From positions 1 through 45,794 of the IMG/VR virus record IMGVR_UViG_3300017753_000014: a stretch of 45,794 nucleotides of DNA; one strand, written 5' to 3'. The notes below the pieces were generated by a model that was not told the DNA's origin, ran no database searches, and saw only the letters and a list, made by a program, of their open reading frames with translations. The number at the start of each line of letters is the position of its first letter. Within the stretch, counting starts at the first letter, position 1. Both the position numbers and the translations under genes were made by a program. Source of the DNA: a virus. Below, piece by piece: positions 31,578 to 39,117 of the stretch.

Positions 31578-33874
31578 TATATAGTACAACTCTCACATTC
31601 TTCTTCTACCTCTGTTTCAGGTACTTCATCTTTAAAACCTATAGGGTGTGCAGGTTCGTCTTCGTCTTTCTTACTATCATATGTATTTTGATAATAAGAA
31701 GTCTTCCACCCTAATTTATATGTAGTTAATAAATCTTGTGTCATAACAGATACTGGTACTTGACCATCTTCAAAGTGTTCTGGATTATATGACCAGTTGC
31801 CACTTATTGCCTGGTCAAAATATTTCTGCATTATTGAAACTATATTTATATAACCAGTCATGTCTTTCATATCCCACAATAAAGTATAATAATTTTTTAG
31901 GGTTTGATATTGAGGTACAACTTGTTTTAGAGGACCTTTCTTTGATTTTTTAATACTCAAATAATCTCTAGGTGGTTCTATACCATTTGTTGCATTACTC
32001 ACAACACTTGATGATTCAGATGGCATTTGTGCAGTCAATGTACTGTGTCTTAACCCATGCACTTTTATATCTTCTCTTAACTTTTCCCAAGGTAAAGACA
32101 ATTTTCTATCAACCAATACATCAACATCTTTTTTGTATGTGTCAATGGGCAAAATACCATCTGCGTATTTTGTTCTATCAAAGTATTCACATTTACCTTT
32201 TTCTTTTGCGATATTATTACTCGCCCAAAGTAAATGAAATTGAAATGCTTCTGTAAGTTCGTCTACTAATCTCCATGCTTCTGGGTCTGCATATGAAACT
32301 TTATTCTTTGCAAGGTAATGAGCAAGACCAATATATCCTATACCTAAACTTCTTCTTGCCTTCGTAGATATTTCTGCTGCCTTCACTGGATAATTTTGAT
32401 GGTCTATTATTTCATCTAAACCTCTAACTGCTAAATCACATAAGTCCTCTAGTTCGTCTAAAGATTTTAATTGTCCAACATTAATAGCACTTAAAATACA
32501 TAATGCTATTTCACCTTCTCCGTCTATGTGTTGTATTGGGTCTGTAGGTAATGTAATCTCTTGACATAAGTTAGACATATAAATTCTATCTTTAAAACTA
32601 GAATGTGTATTGCAATGGTCAATATTCATAATGTATATACGACCTGTTTCTGCTCTTTCTTTTAATATGTCAAAGAATAATTGCTGACAACTTATTTTCT
32701 TTTTCTTAACACTAGTTTTTCTTTCTGCCTTTTCATATAATGCATCAAACTCATCTGTTCCCCATGCTTCATATAATTCAGGTACTTCATGTGGTGAAAA
32801 TAAAGTAATGTCTTCTTCATTGATAAATCTTTCATAGAAAAGTTTTGATAATTGTATTGAGTAATCTAACTTTCTAACTCTATTATCTTCAGTACCTTTA
32901 TTGTTTTTTAATACAATGATGTCTTCTATCTCGGCGTGCCATATCGGAAAATGTACAGTTGCACTACCACCTCTTACACCATTTTGTGTGCAACACTTAA
33001 CTGTTGATTCAAACTTTTTAAGAAATGGTATAACACCTGTGTGTTGAACTTCTCCACCTCTAATTCTAGAGTTGATGCCTCTTATTCTTCCTGCGTTGAT
33101 ACCAATTCCTGCCCTTTGAGCAACATACTTACCAATACCCATATCACTAGAAAAAATACTATCGAGAGTATCATCAACATCAACCAAAACGCAACTAGCA
33201 TACTGCTTAAGAGGAGTTCGAACACCTGCCATAACGGGAGTAGGAATATTGATTTTAAATTTACTAATAGCATCATAGTATCTCCTTACATATACCATTC
33301 GAGATTCAGTAGGATAGTCTGCAAAAATTGTGGCAGAAATCATCATATACATGAATTGAGGTAATTCAAAAACTTCATTTGTGCTTCTGTCTTGTACTAG
33401 ATATTTATCAATAACTTGTCTTAATCCAGCATAAGTAAAGTTGTAATCCCTTTTATGGTCTAACCAAGATTGCATCTTATTGAATTCATCTTCATTATAT
33501 TTATTTAATATTTCTTTATCATATAGACCTTTATCTACACACTCTTTTACATGGTCATAAAATTCTGGGTGATCCCATAATCTTTTCATAACTTGTTTTC
33601 TTAATCCATATAACAGTAATCTGCCAGCAACAAATTGATAATTAGGTTCTTCTAATGAAATTAAATCAGCAGCAGATTTAACAAGTATTTGTTGTATTTC
33701 ATCTGTTGATATCCCATCAAAGAATTGTAACCCGCTACTCATTTCTACTTGAGATGAGGAAACACCTGATATGCCTTCACATGCATACTCAACCATTTCG
33801 TGTATCTTATCTATGTTTAAAGTTTCTCTGCCTCTTTCACCTCTTTTTACTACTGATATATCTTTTTCTACCAT
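31577..33874 (-). CDS. nrdA: ribonucleotide reductase class Ia alpha subunit
   Basis: 765 residues from the ATG at 33874, selected because GGAGGAAAAGGTA precedes it and it overlaps the primase stop. Very like E. coli NrdA from the N-terminal cone (SVVKRGERGRETLNIDKIH) on. Active-site pieces: YASCVLVD, SNLCQEITLP, GEIALCILS and SYYQNTYD with the tyrosine pair. The end CESCTI carries the swinging cysteines, CxxC instead of CxxxxC in E. coli. It reduces NDPs to dNDPs. Confidence 0.95.
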   Translation of the reverse strand: MVEKDISVVKRGERGRETLNIDKIHEMVEYACEGISGVSSSQVEMSSGLQFFDGISTDEIQQILVKSAADLISLEEPNYQFVAGRLLLYGLRKQVMKRLWDHPEFYDHVKECVDKGLYDKEILNKYNEDEFNKMQSWLDHKRDYNFTYAGLRQVIDKYLVQDRSTNEVFELPQFMYMMISATIFADYPTESRMVYVRRYYDAISKFKINIPTPVMAGVRTPLKQYASCVLVDVDDTLDSIFSSDMGIGKYVAQRAGIGINAGRIRGINSRIRGGEVQHTGVIPFLKKFESTVKCCTQNGVRGGSATVHFPIWHAEIEDIIVLKNNKGTEDNRVRKLDYSIQLSKLFYERFINEEDITLFSPHEVPELYEAWGTDEFDALYEKAERKTSVKKKKISCQQLFFDILKERAETGRIYIMNIDHCNTHSSFKDRIYMSNLCQEITLPTDPIQHIDGEGEIALCILSAINVGQLKSLDELEDLCDLAVRGLDEIIDHQNYPVKAAEISTKARRSLGIGYIGLAHYLAKNKVSYADPEAWRLVDELTEAFQFHLLWASNNIAKEKGKCEYFDRTKYADGILPIDTYKKDVDVLVDRKLSLPWEKLREDIKVHGLRHSTLTAQMPSESSSVVSNATNGIEPPRDYLSIKKSKKGPLKQVVPQYQTLKNYYTLLWDMKDMTGYINIVSIMQKYFDQAISGNWSYNPEHFEDGQVPVSVMTQDLLTTYKLGWKTSYYQNTYDSKKDEDEPAHPIGFKDEVPETEVEEECESCTI

Positions 33875-34869
33875 TACCTTTTCCTCCAATAACTTAATTT
33901 AGTCAAAGCAGACAACTTTGAATATGTGTTTTCTTTAATAATTTTGTGAAGTTCTCTAGACGATAATCCCTTCATAATCATTTCATTGATATCTTTTTCT
34001 TTGATATCTTCAGACCATATGACTATATTATAATCTTGTTCAATCACTTTGTTCATTCTATTTACTATCTCTATATTTCTAGGTTCATTGTCAAATATAT
34101 ATGTCACTTGTTTTGGTGGAACTCTTGTGAATAATAGGTCGCTTCCACCAGCGGCAATACAGTTGTCAATGAATAAAGAGTCTATCGGACCTTCAGTAAT
34201 ATATATGTGTTCTTGGAAGTTTACTCGGTCTAATCCAAAGACTTTTTTTTCATTTTCATCAATTTTTATTGTTAAATATTTTGGGTTCTCTTTACCGAAA
34301 GCACGCCCTTGAAATGCAAAGATTTTACCCTCTGTATTTAAGAAGGGTATAATCAGTCTAGGATGTTCTTGTGCCGTTGTAAAGGTATTTCTCTTGACTT
34401 TATTAACAAACTCTGTAAACTTATCACAAAAATATAATTTGTCAAGAAAAATCTCTGGTATCTTTCTATTTACACAATACTGTCTTGCTGGGTGATTTAT
34501 ATCTAAATCACTTATCTTTTGTATGTCATCTAAAATAGATGTATTTAAAAACTTAGTAGGTTTAAAGTCGAAATCAGGTTTCGGTGTTGCAGGTCTATTA
34601 TCTTTGTACCTATCAAGTAAGTATTCTTCATATAATTTAGGGTCTAAAAACTTTAGAAAGTTTAATAAGTTCTGCCCCATGCCACAATTATGACATTTAA
34701 AAAAGAAATCATTCTTTTTAAGATAGAGATATGCTCTCGCCTTTGTTTTTGATTTCTTCGAATCACCACAATGTGGGCATCTAAAATTAAACAAATTATT
34801 CTTTTGTTTAAACTGTTCTAGTCTAGATGAAACCCTTGAAATGTACTTTAAATCTGTGTAATTTGACAT
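33874..34869 (-). CDS. 61: DNA primase, gp61-type
   Basis: 331 residues. Makes RNA primers with the gp41 helicase in T4. Zinc ribbon CPHC (31-34) with KCHNC (C59, C62), and a Toprim core YITEGPIDSLF (E226) with IFDNEPRN (D260). No helicase domain. The start lies just 6 nt after a -10 box, without Shine-Dalgarno, so it is probably translated from a leaderless message. The stop overlaps the nrdA ATG (TAATG), putting replication and dNTP genes in one transcript. Confidence 0.92.
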   Translation of the reverse strand: MSNYTDLKYISRVSSRLEQFKQKNNLFNFRCPHCGDSKKSKTKARAYLYLKKNDFFFKCHNCGMGQNLLNFLKFLDPKLYEEYLLDRYKDNRPATPKPDFDFKPTKFLNTSILDDIQKISDLDINHPARQYCVNRKIPEIFLDKLYFCDKFTEFVNKVKRNTFTTAQEHPRLIIPFLNTEGKIFAFQGRAFGKENPKYLTIKIDENEKKVFGLDRVNFQEHIYITEGPIDSLFIDNCIAAGGSDLLFTRVPPKQVTYIFDNEPRNIEIVNRMNKVIEQDYNIVIWSEDIKEKDINEMIMKGLSSRELHKIIKENTYSKLSALTKLSYWRKR

Positions 34870-34875
34870 TCAATG

Positions 34876-34904
34876 AATATACACTAAATGCCTTAGATTG
34901 TCAA
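34876..34904 (-). promoter_or_regulatory. sigma-70-like promoter for the primase-nrdA-nrdB operon
   Basis: Minus strand TTGACA (34904-34899), 17-bp spacer ending TTTAGTG, then TATATT (34881-34876), with the primase ATG at 34869. TTTAGTGTATATT is identical to the exonuclease promoter at 5343-5371. Predicted start is at or beside the ATG. Confidence 0.8.
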
Positions 34905-34911
34905 GTTTATT

Positions 34912-35337
34912 TTAGGACATCATCTCTATTAAAGGTAACAGGTTTCTTGACAATATGAAACCTACTACAATAGAACCTCCTATAATTAACCACTTCCATT
35001 TCTCTAACATACTAACTCTACCAGTTAAGTCTTGTTTAAGTGATTTTATTTCAAGTAATAGTCTTCTTTCTACTTGATTAATATTTTTATGAAGGTCATT
35101 ATAAACATTATTAATATCTGATGCTCTTTCTTTTAATTTATCAAATATTACTTCGTCTATCTGTTCTTGTCTTGAAATTTTCTCTTCGTGAACCGCTAAC
35201 ATAGATTTTATAGATGTTGATACATCTGTCAATTTTTCAATCGCTGTATCTAATTTTGTTTGTATGTTATTCACATTCTCTATATCTTTTCTTAGACTTT
35301 CAATCTGTACTTTTAAATCTACATTAGTGTCTTCCAT
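34912..35337 (-). CDS. coiled-coil protein with C-terminal membrane anchor
   Basis: 141 residues from MEDTNVDLKVQIESLRK; AAGGAAG lies upstream of the ATG. A long heptad-type coiled coil is followed by KWLIIGGSIVVGFILS near the end, a tail anchor. The layout suggests a membrane-linked scaffold or spanin-like function, but nothing decides it. It overlaps the basic small protein by 19 bp. Confidence 0.7.
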   Translation of the reverse strand: MEDTNVDLKVQIESLRKDIENVNNIQTKLDTAIEKLTDVSTSIKSMLAVHEEKISRQEQIDEVIFDKLKERASDINNVYNDLHKNINQVERRLLLEIKSLKQDLTGRVSMLEKWKWLIIGGSIVVGFILSRNLLPLIEMMS

Positions 35338-35516
35338 ATACTGTGTCTTCCTTTTTTTAAACCCCATAGTTTTTTATGTGTTTTTCTTCGTCTTCTATCT
35401 TTTTGTTTTCTAATTAAAATAAATTTTTCATTGAGTAAATATAGTAATGTTCGGTCATCAGGTCTTCTTCTTTTCTTTAAGACTTTATATAATAATCGTT
35501 GTCTTAATTTTTTCAT
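35319..35516 (-). CDS. small highly basic protein
   Basis: 65 residues, from MKKLRQRLLYKVLKKRRR, then DDRTLLYLLNEKFILIRKQ and KDRRRRKTHKK. Arg/Lys-rich, possibly binding nucleic acid or polymerase. AAGGTGTTA precedes ATG. A near match to TATAAATA (ATAAATA, 35534-35528) lies directly upstream, so late expression is possible. Confidence 0.65.
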   Translation of the reverse strand: MKKLRQRLLYKVLKKRRRPDDRTLLYLLNEKFILIRKQKDRRRRKTHKKLWGLKKGRHSIWKTLM

Positions 35517-35546
35517 TAACACCTTACTATTTATCTGTTTAAAAGA

Positions 35547-35578
35547 TATCTGCTGTCACAAAAAAATGACAGCAGATA
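35547..35578 (-). terminator. hairpin, probable terminator
   Basis: A perfect 12-bp stem TATCTGCTGTCA/TGACAGCAGATA with an 8-nt loop containing seven A or T. On the minus strand it is followed by TCTTTT, a weak U-tract. It separates the lysis block from the basic-protein gene. It could also be an mRNA-protecting hairpin. Confidence 0.6.
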
Positions 35579-35589
35579 ATTTGACACTT

Positions 35590-35787
35590 TTAATAATCTG
35601 ATTTTATTAAAGTATATGCACCGTATATAATTGCGCCCCAGGCAGCAATTTTTAATAAAGGTGTAAAGAACAATGCAACAAGACCTACACCAATTAATAT
35701 GATGCCGTCTTGACTAGTTCTTTCACTCCATCTATTGTTAACCCAATCAACTGAGTTAGACCATAGATTGCCTATAAATCCTAACAT
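35590..35787 (-). CDS. small membrane protein, possible holin candidate
   Basis: 65 residues: an amphipathic N-terminus (NLWSNSVDWVNNRWSER), then hydrophobic ILIGVGLVALFF and KIAAWGAIIYGAYTLI, two short membrane segments. In the lysis block beside spanin-like and lipase genes it is one of the better holin candidates here, but there is no sequence proof. GGAGGACTAAT precedes ATG. Confidence 0.6.
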   Translation of the reverse strand: MLGFIGNLWSNSVDWVNNRWSERTSQDGIILIGVGLVALFFTPLLKIAAWGAIIYGAYTLIKSDY

Positions 35788-35788
35788 A

Positions 35789-36070
35789 TTAGTCCTCCTT
35801 TTCTAGTTTACTAATTCTATTTTCAAGTTCATCAATTTTTTGCGTAACGAATGGATACTTTTTTCTCCAAGCATCATCTGGTTGTTCTAACCAAGTCCAA
35901 CCCCAACGCAATACCAAGTAATCTAATATCATATCAAATTTAGAATATAACCATAGACCAATTCTTGTACTTTTAAAGTATGTTGAAAATGCAAGTCCAA
36001 ACAATGACCCAACAAGTGCTGTGTAAATCCACAACCTATTACTTGACATCTCTTGTATCATTTCCCACAT
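35789..36070 (-). CDS. small membrane protein, MWEMIQE family
   Basis: 93 residues. Two hydrophobic stretches (NRLWIYTALVGSLFGLAFS and GLWLYSKFDMILDYLVL), followed by TWLEQPDDAWRKKYPFV and a coiled-coil end. The pattern recurs in marine T4-like phages. Function unknown; it lies in the lysis/envelope block. Confidence 0.75.
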   Translation of the reverse strand: MWEMIQEMSSNRLWIYTALVGSLFGLAFSTYFKSTRIGLWLYSKFDMILDYLVLRWGWTWLEQPDDAWRKKYPFVTQKIDELENRISKLEKED

Positions 36071-36073
36071 AGT

Positions 36074-36880
36074 CTACTCTTCAAATGATGGTTCAATTTT
36101 CACCATATCTTTTAATTTATTACTATACTTACCAATATCATGGTCTCTAACACCATCAAACATTTCAAACTTTTTTAACGCCGCCCAACGACCTCTTAAC
36201 TTATCTTTTATTAATTGCCATGGCGTCATATTTCTTATGTTACCATAATGATTAATATATGTCAAGTCCCCATGGTGTCTAAAACCCATAATCCAAAAAG
36301 GAACTCTTGGCACTACATCATTATTATTCACATGTCTATAATGCTCAAAGTTTGCACCTTTAACAAACTCGTTACCACCAACTCTAGGTGAACCATAAGT
36401 ATATACTGATGGTTTTTTATCTTCTAGTCTAGATGCACATATTGTTGCCATTGCACCACCTAAAGAATGACCACATATATATAATTTTCTATCACCTATT
36501 CTTTGTAGTGATACTGATATATCTGCCCATAATTTATCTATCTCTCCTTTAAATCCCTTATGTACCATACCCTCTGTTCTAGATTTACCTTTAAACGCAT
36601 TTAAATCTGCCTTTATATCTGTCCATTGTTTAGGTTCTGTTCCTCTAAAAGATATTATGACTAGTTCTTTATTCTGTGCTATGTGACATTGAGCGCCTTC
36701 TACATCAAAGAATTTGTAAGTTGTAAAACCTATTCTCTTGTAATGTCTTTTTGCTCGTGTAGCATCGTGATATGCAAGTCGTGAACACTCTGCCATAAAG
36801 TATGACACCCATTCATCATCTACAGCACTTAATTCAAATTTAGTTAAATCTTCATCTGTTACTTTTTCAAAATAAGTCAT
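36074..36880 (-). CDS. class-3 lipase
   Basis: 268 residues. Serine hydrolase GHSLGGAMATICASRL with nucleophile S139, acid D188 in NNNDVVPRVP, and a histidine after it, probably in VRDHDIGKY. ISFRGTEPKQWTDIKADL (76-93) is the oxyanion-side block of the family. It cuts acyl esters, most likely host membrane lipids. There is no signal peptide, so it acts from the cytoplasm or after lysis. ATG follows AAAGGAAGAAAA. Confidence 0.85.
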   Translation of the reverse strand: MTYFEKVTDEDLTKFELSAVDDEWVSYFMAECSRLAYHDATRAKRHYKRIGFTTYKFFDVEGAQCHIAQNKELVIISFRGTEPKQWTDIKADLNAFKGKSRTEGMVHKGFKGEIDKLWADISVSLQRIGDRKLYICGHSLGGAMATICASRLEDKKPSVYTYGSPRVGGNEFVKGANFEHYRHVNNNDVVPRVPFWIMGFRHHGDLTYINHYGNIRNMTPWQLIKDKLRGRWAALKKFEMFDGVRDHDIGKYSNKLKDMVKIEPSFEE

Positions 36881-37269
36881 TTTTCTTCCTTTACTTCAGG
36901 TTTATCTTGCACTGCTTTTTCGTAATAAACAATCGTTTCTTTTTGTTGTTTAATATATCTTAATAACTCTGACATATTTAATGCAAGATTTTCATAATCA
37001 TGCACACTAACAACATAAAATACATAATCGTTGTTAGTCTTCATAAACTTTTCTTTAAACTCTTCGTAGTTCTCATCTGTTACAACATAAAACTTTACAT
37101 CATTCATATCAACTGGTTTAGGTCTAGATTGCACAGGTATATTTTTCTGTACTTCTACAGTTTGAACAACTATCTCTTTCTCTGGTTTTCTTAAATAACC
37201 ACAGTTAGTCAATAGTAGGCAAAGCAGTAACAGACTCAATACTGTCAAATAATTTTTTAGTACCATCAT
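36877..37269 (-). CDS. outer-membrane lipoprotein, o-spanin-like
   Basis: 130 residues. A signal peptide (LTVLSLLLLCLLLTNC) ends with a lipobox at C23. The rest includes a proline-rich linker, IPVQSRPKPVDM, and helices with YVVTDENYEEFKEKF and LRYIKQQKETIVYYEKA. The gene starts inside the gene of a TM-plus-coiled-coil protein (65-bp overlap), the arrangement of Rz/Rz1 spanins, which fuse inner and outer membranes at lysis. It is longer than typical Rz1, so the label is inferred from layout. Confidence 0.65.
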   Translation of the reverse strand: MMVLKNYLTVLSLLLLCLLLTNCGYLRKPEKEIVVQTVEVQKNIPVQSRPKPVDMNDVKFYVVTDENYEEFKEKFMKTNNDYVFYVVSVHDYENLALNMSELLRYIKQQKETIVYYEKAVQDKPEVKEEK

Positions 37270-37594
37270 TTATCCTTTTTTCTATAAGACCAGGTTTCTT
37301 TATACTTAATCTTGTAAGATTATGTTTATGTAACTTCTTTCTCAAGTCGTCACCGTATTTTTCTGCCTCATCTAATTTAGTTTGTAATTCATTATTTAGT
37401 GTTGCAAACTTTTCTTGACTTTCTTGTAAACTATTAATTGTCAATTCGTTTGTCTTTGCAACAGTTTCTAACTTCGCATTATTTTGTTGTAGTGTTGCAA
37501 TTCTTTGCTGTGTATCATTATAATATGCATATGCACCATATACGACACCCCCAATTAATCCTACAACTACTATTAACATATATATTCTTAACAT
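37205..37594 (-). CDS. inner-membrane coiled-coil protein, i-spanin-like
   Basis: 129 residues. N-terminal membrane segment (YMLIVVVGLIGGVVYGAY, 5-22), then a long heptad coiled coil (RIATLQQNNAKLETVA and NSLQESQEKFATLNN), and KHNLTRLSIKKPGLIEKRI at the end. This is the Rz architecture. The lipoprotein gene follows and overlaps by 65 bp. AGGAGATATA precedes ATG. Confidence 0.7.
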   Translation of the reverse strand: MLRIYMLIVVVGLIGGVVYGAYAYYNDTQQRIATLQQNNAKLETVAKTNELTINSLQESQEKFATLNNELQTKLDEAEKYGDDLRKKLHKHNLTRLSIKKPGLIEKRINDGTKKLFDSIESVTALPTID

Positions 37595-38301
37595 TATATC
37601 TCCTCTTGTAAATAATAATTACTTGAAATTTCTTTTTCTTTTCCTTTTTTAATTAAATTTACATCAAAATTTATACTCATACTTCTTCTCATTCCTGTTC
37701 CTTTAAAAGGGTAAACACAATGCTCTATGTCATAAGGGAATATATATAAGTCACCAACTTCAGGTTCTACTAAATGTGTCTTACTTGTGAATAACCCTGC
37801 ACCATTTCCTATCATTGTCAATCTACCATTATGAGGTACAATTGTTTCTGACCTCTCTTGACCAAAATCAGGAACTTGTAAATACATAACAGCAGCAAAA
37901 CCAACTTGAGAATATCCACTATGTTTATGCACTACTTGATATTCATTCTCTGTTTGGTCTGTTATCCACGCATCGTGGACTGTTATATCTTTTAAATAAA
38001 AACTATCATCAACACTACATCTATTATATGTATCTGTAACACACTTATGTATTTCTTGATTTAAATCTACTTCTTCTAACCAATCTGTAACTCTATACTC
38101 TTCCTTACAAGTAGATACACTATCCATTCTAGGTATCTTCGAAGACTCTGAATTATCACTTATATAATTATACTTAGCAACAACATAACTTTTCTCTTCT
38201 ATTTCTTTATTCATTTTGTTGTTGATTGTTTCTATTAGTTCGTTTGATAATCTATATCTTTGAACTTGTTGTCCAAAATTTATACTCTGTAAATGTTTCA
38301 C
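37594..38301 (-). CDS. 2OG-Fe(II) oxygenase (PF13759-like)
   Basis: 235 residues. VHKHSGYSQVGFAAVMYLQV (124-143) holds H125-x-H127; GDLYIFPYDIEHCVYPF (183-199) has H194; RR at 205-206 precedes SMSINFDV. This is the double-stranded beta-helix pattern of phage putative 2OG oxygenases that hydroxylate proteins or small molecules. Start is GTG directly after the preceding stop. Substrate unknown. Confidence 0.75.
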   Translation of the reverse strand: MKHLQSINFGQQVQRYRLSNELIETINNKMNKEIEEKSYVVAKYNYISDNSESSKIPRMDSVSTCKEEYRVTDWLEEVDLNQEIHKCVTDTYNRCSVDDSFYLKDITVHDAWITDQTENEYQVVHKHSGYSQVGFAAVMYLQVPDFGQERSETIVPHNGRLTMIGNGAGLFTSKTHLVEPEVGDLYIFPYDIEHCVYPFKGTGMRRSMSINFDVNLIKKGKEKEISSNYYLQEEI

Positions 38302-39117
38302 TCACTTTTCTTTCTTATTAGTATCTATATAACTTTGATATACTTTATGTGCTTGTCCTAAATCTTTTTTCTTCTCTGGGTCTTTTGCTCTTTGACTGGC
38401 GACTTTTGCTCTCTGACTCATTGCTATCGCCGCCTGCATTTTATGTGCGTGTGTTTTACCAGAGTTTCTTATTTTACTTACAGATTGTTTTGCCTTTGCA
38501 CTATCTGTAAAACCTAAACCGTGTATTGTACCTCTAGGATTTTCATCTGTATATAAATCAGAATGTTTGTCCGAACCTGCTTTTTGACCAGGTTTTCTTG
38601 GTATTCTTTTTGCATCTTCTAAACCTAATTTCTTCTTTACTATATTTGTTGCAGTACCATATCTTACTTCATCACCTTTTTTCTTACCATATCTATCTTT
38701 GAAATCTTTCTTTGGTAATTCATCTGCAACTTTATGAACTTTTTTAATTTGGTCTTTTGTTAAATCTGTTTGTTCTATTAAATCTGATGGTCTAATATTA
38801 TTAGGGTTGCCCTTGTATTGATATATTCTGAAGTTCTTACCTTTATGGTCAAAACTATGTCCGTTATCTTTAATCCAGTTTCTTGCAGTCTGAATATCTT
38901 TAATGTTCTTCATCACAATTCTTGCAGTCTTACCTACATTACCTGTTTGATATATAAGATACTTTATACCTGCTGATGCGTGTAATCCTACACCACGCAT
39001 ATCTCTACCACCTTGACCTTTAGGTGGACTATCTCCAAGGTCTACCATAGGTACTACACTATCTGCACCACCCACTCTGATACTGCCACCGAAATATTCT
39101 TTAAAAGTTTTTACCAT
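38302..39117 (-). CDS. probable internal virion protein with MKxFK leader
   Basis: 271 residues, very basic. Starts MVKTFKEYFGG, like the capsid-targeting leader of T4 internal proteins (MKTYQEFIAE). LTKDQIKKVHKVADELPKKD (about 118-137) and GLGFTDSAKAKQSVSK resemble basic regions in phage structural proteins; its charge fits packaging with DNA. Function unknown. It overlaps the following neighbour's end by 7 bp. Confidence 0.7.
   Translation of the reverse strand: MVKTFKEYFGGSIRVGGADSVVPMVDLGDSPPKGQGGRDMRGVGLHASAGIKYLIYQTGNVGKTARIVMKNIKDIQTARNWIKDNGHSFDHKGKNFRIYQYKGNPNNIRPSDLIEQTDLTKDQIKKVHKVADELPKKDFKDRYGKKKGDEVRYGTATNIVKKKLGLEDAKRIPRKPGQKAGSDKHSDLYTDENPRGTIHGLGFTDSAKAKQSVSKIRNSGKTHAHKMQAAIAMSQRAKVASQRAKDPEKKKDLGQAHKVYQSYIDTNKKEK

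Noticed and set aside
31843-31850. TATAAATA on the minus strand inside nrdA
   Set aside because: It lies in the middle of coding sequence far from any gene start, so it is most likely chance in an AT-rich genome.
35528-35534. ATAAATA before the small basic gene as a firm late promoter
   Set aside because: It lacks the first T (GATAAATA) and is only 12 nt before ATG, so it is mentioned only as a possibility in that gene entry.
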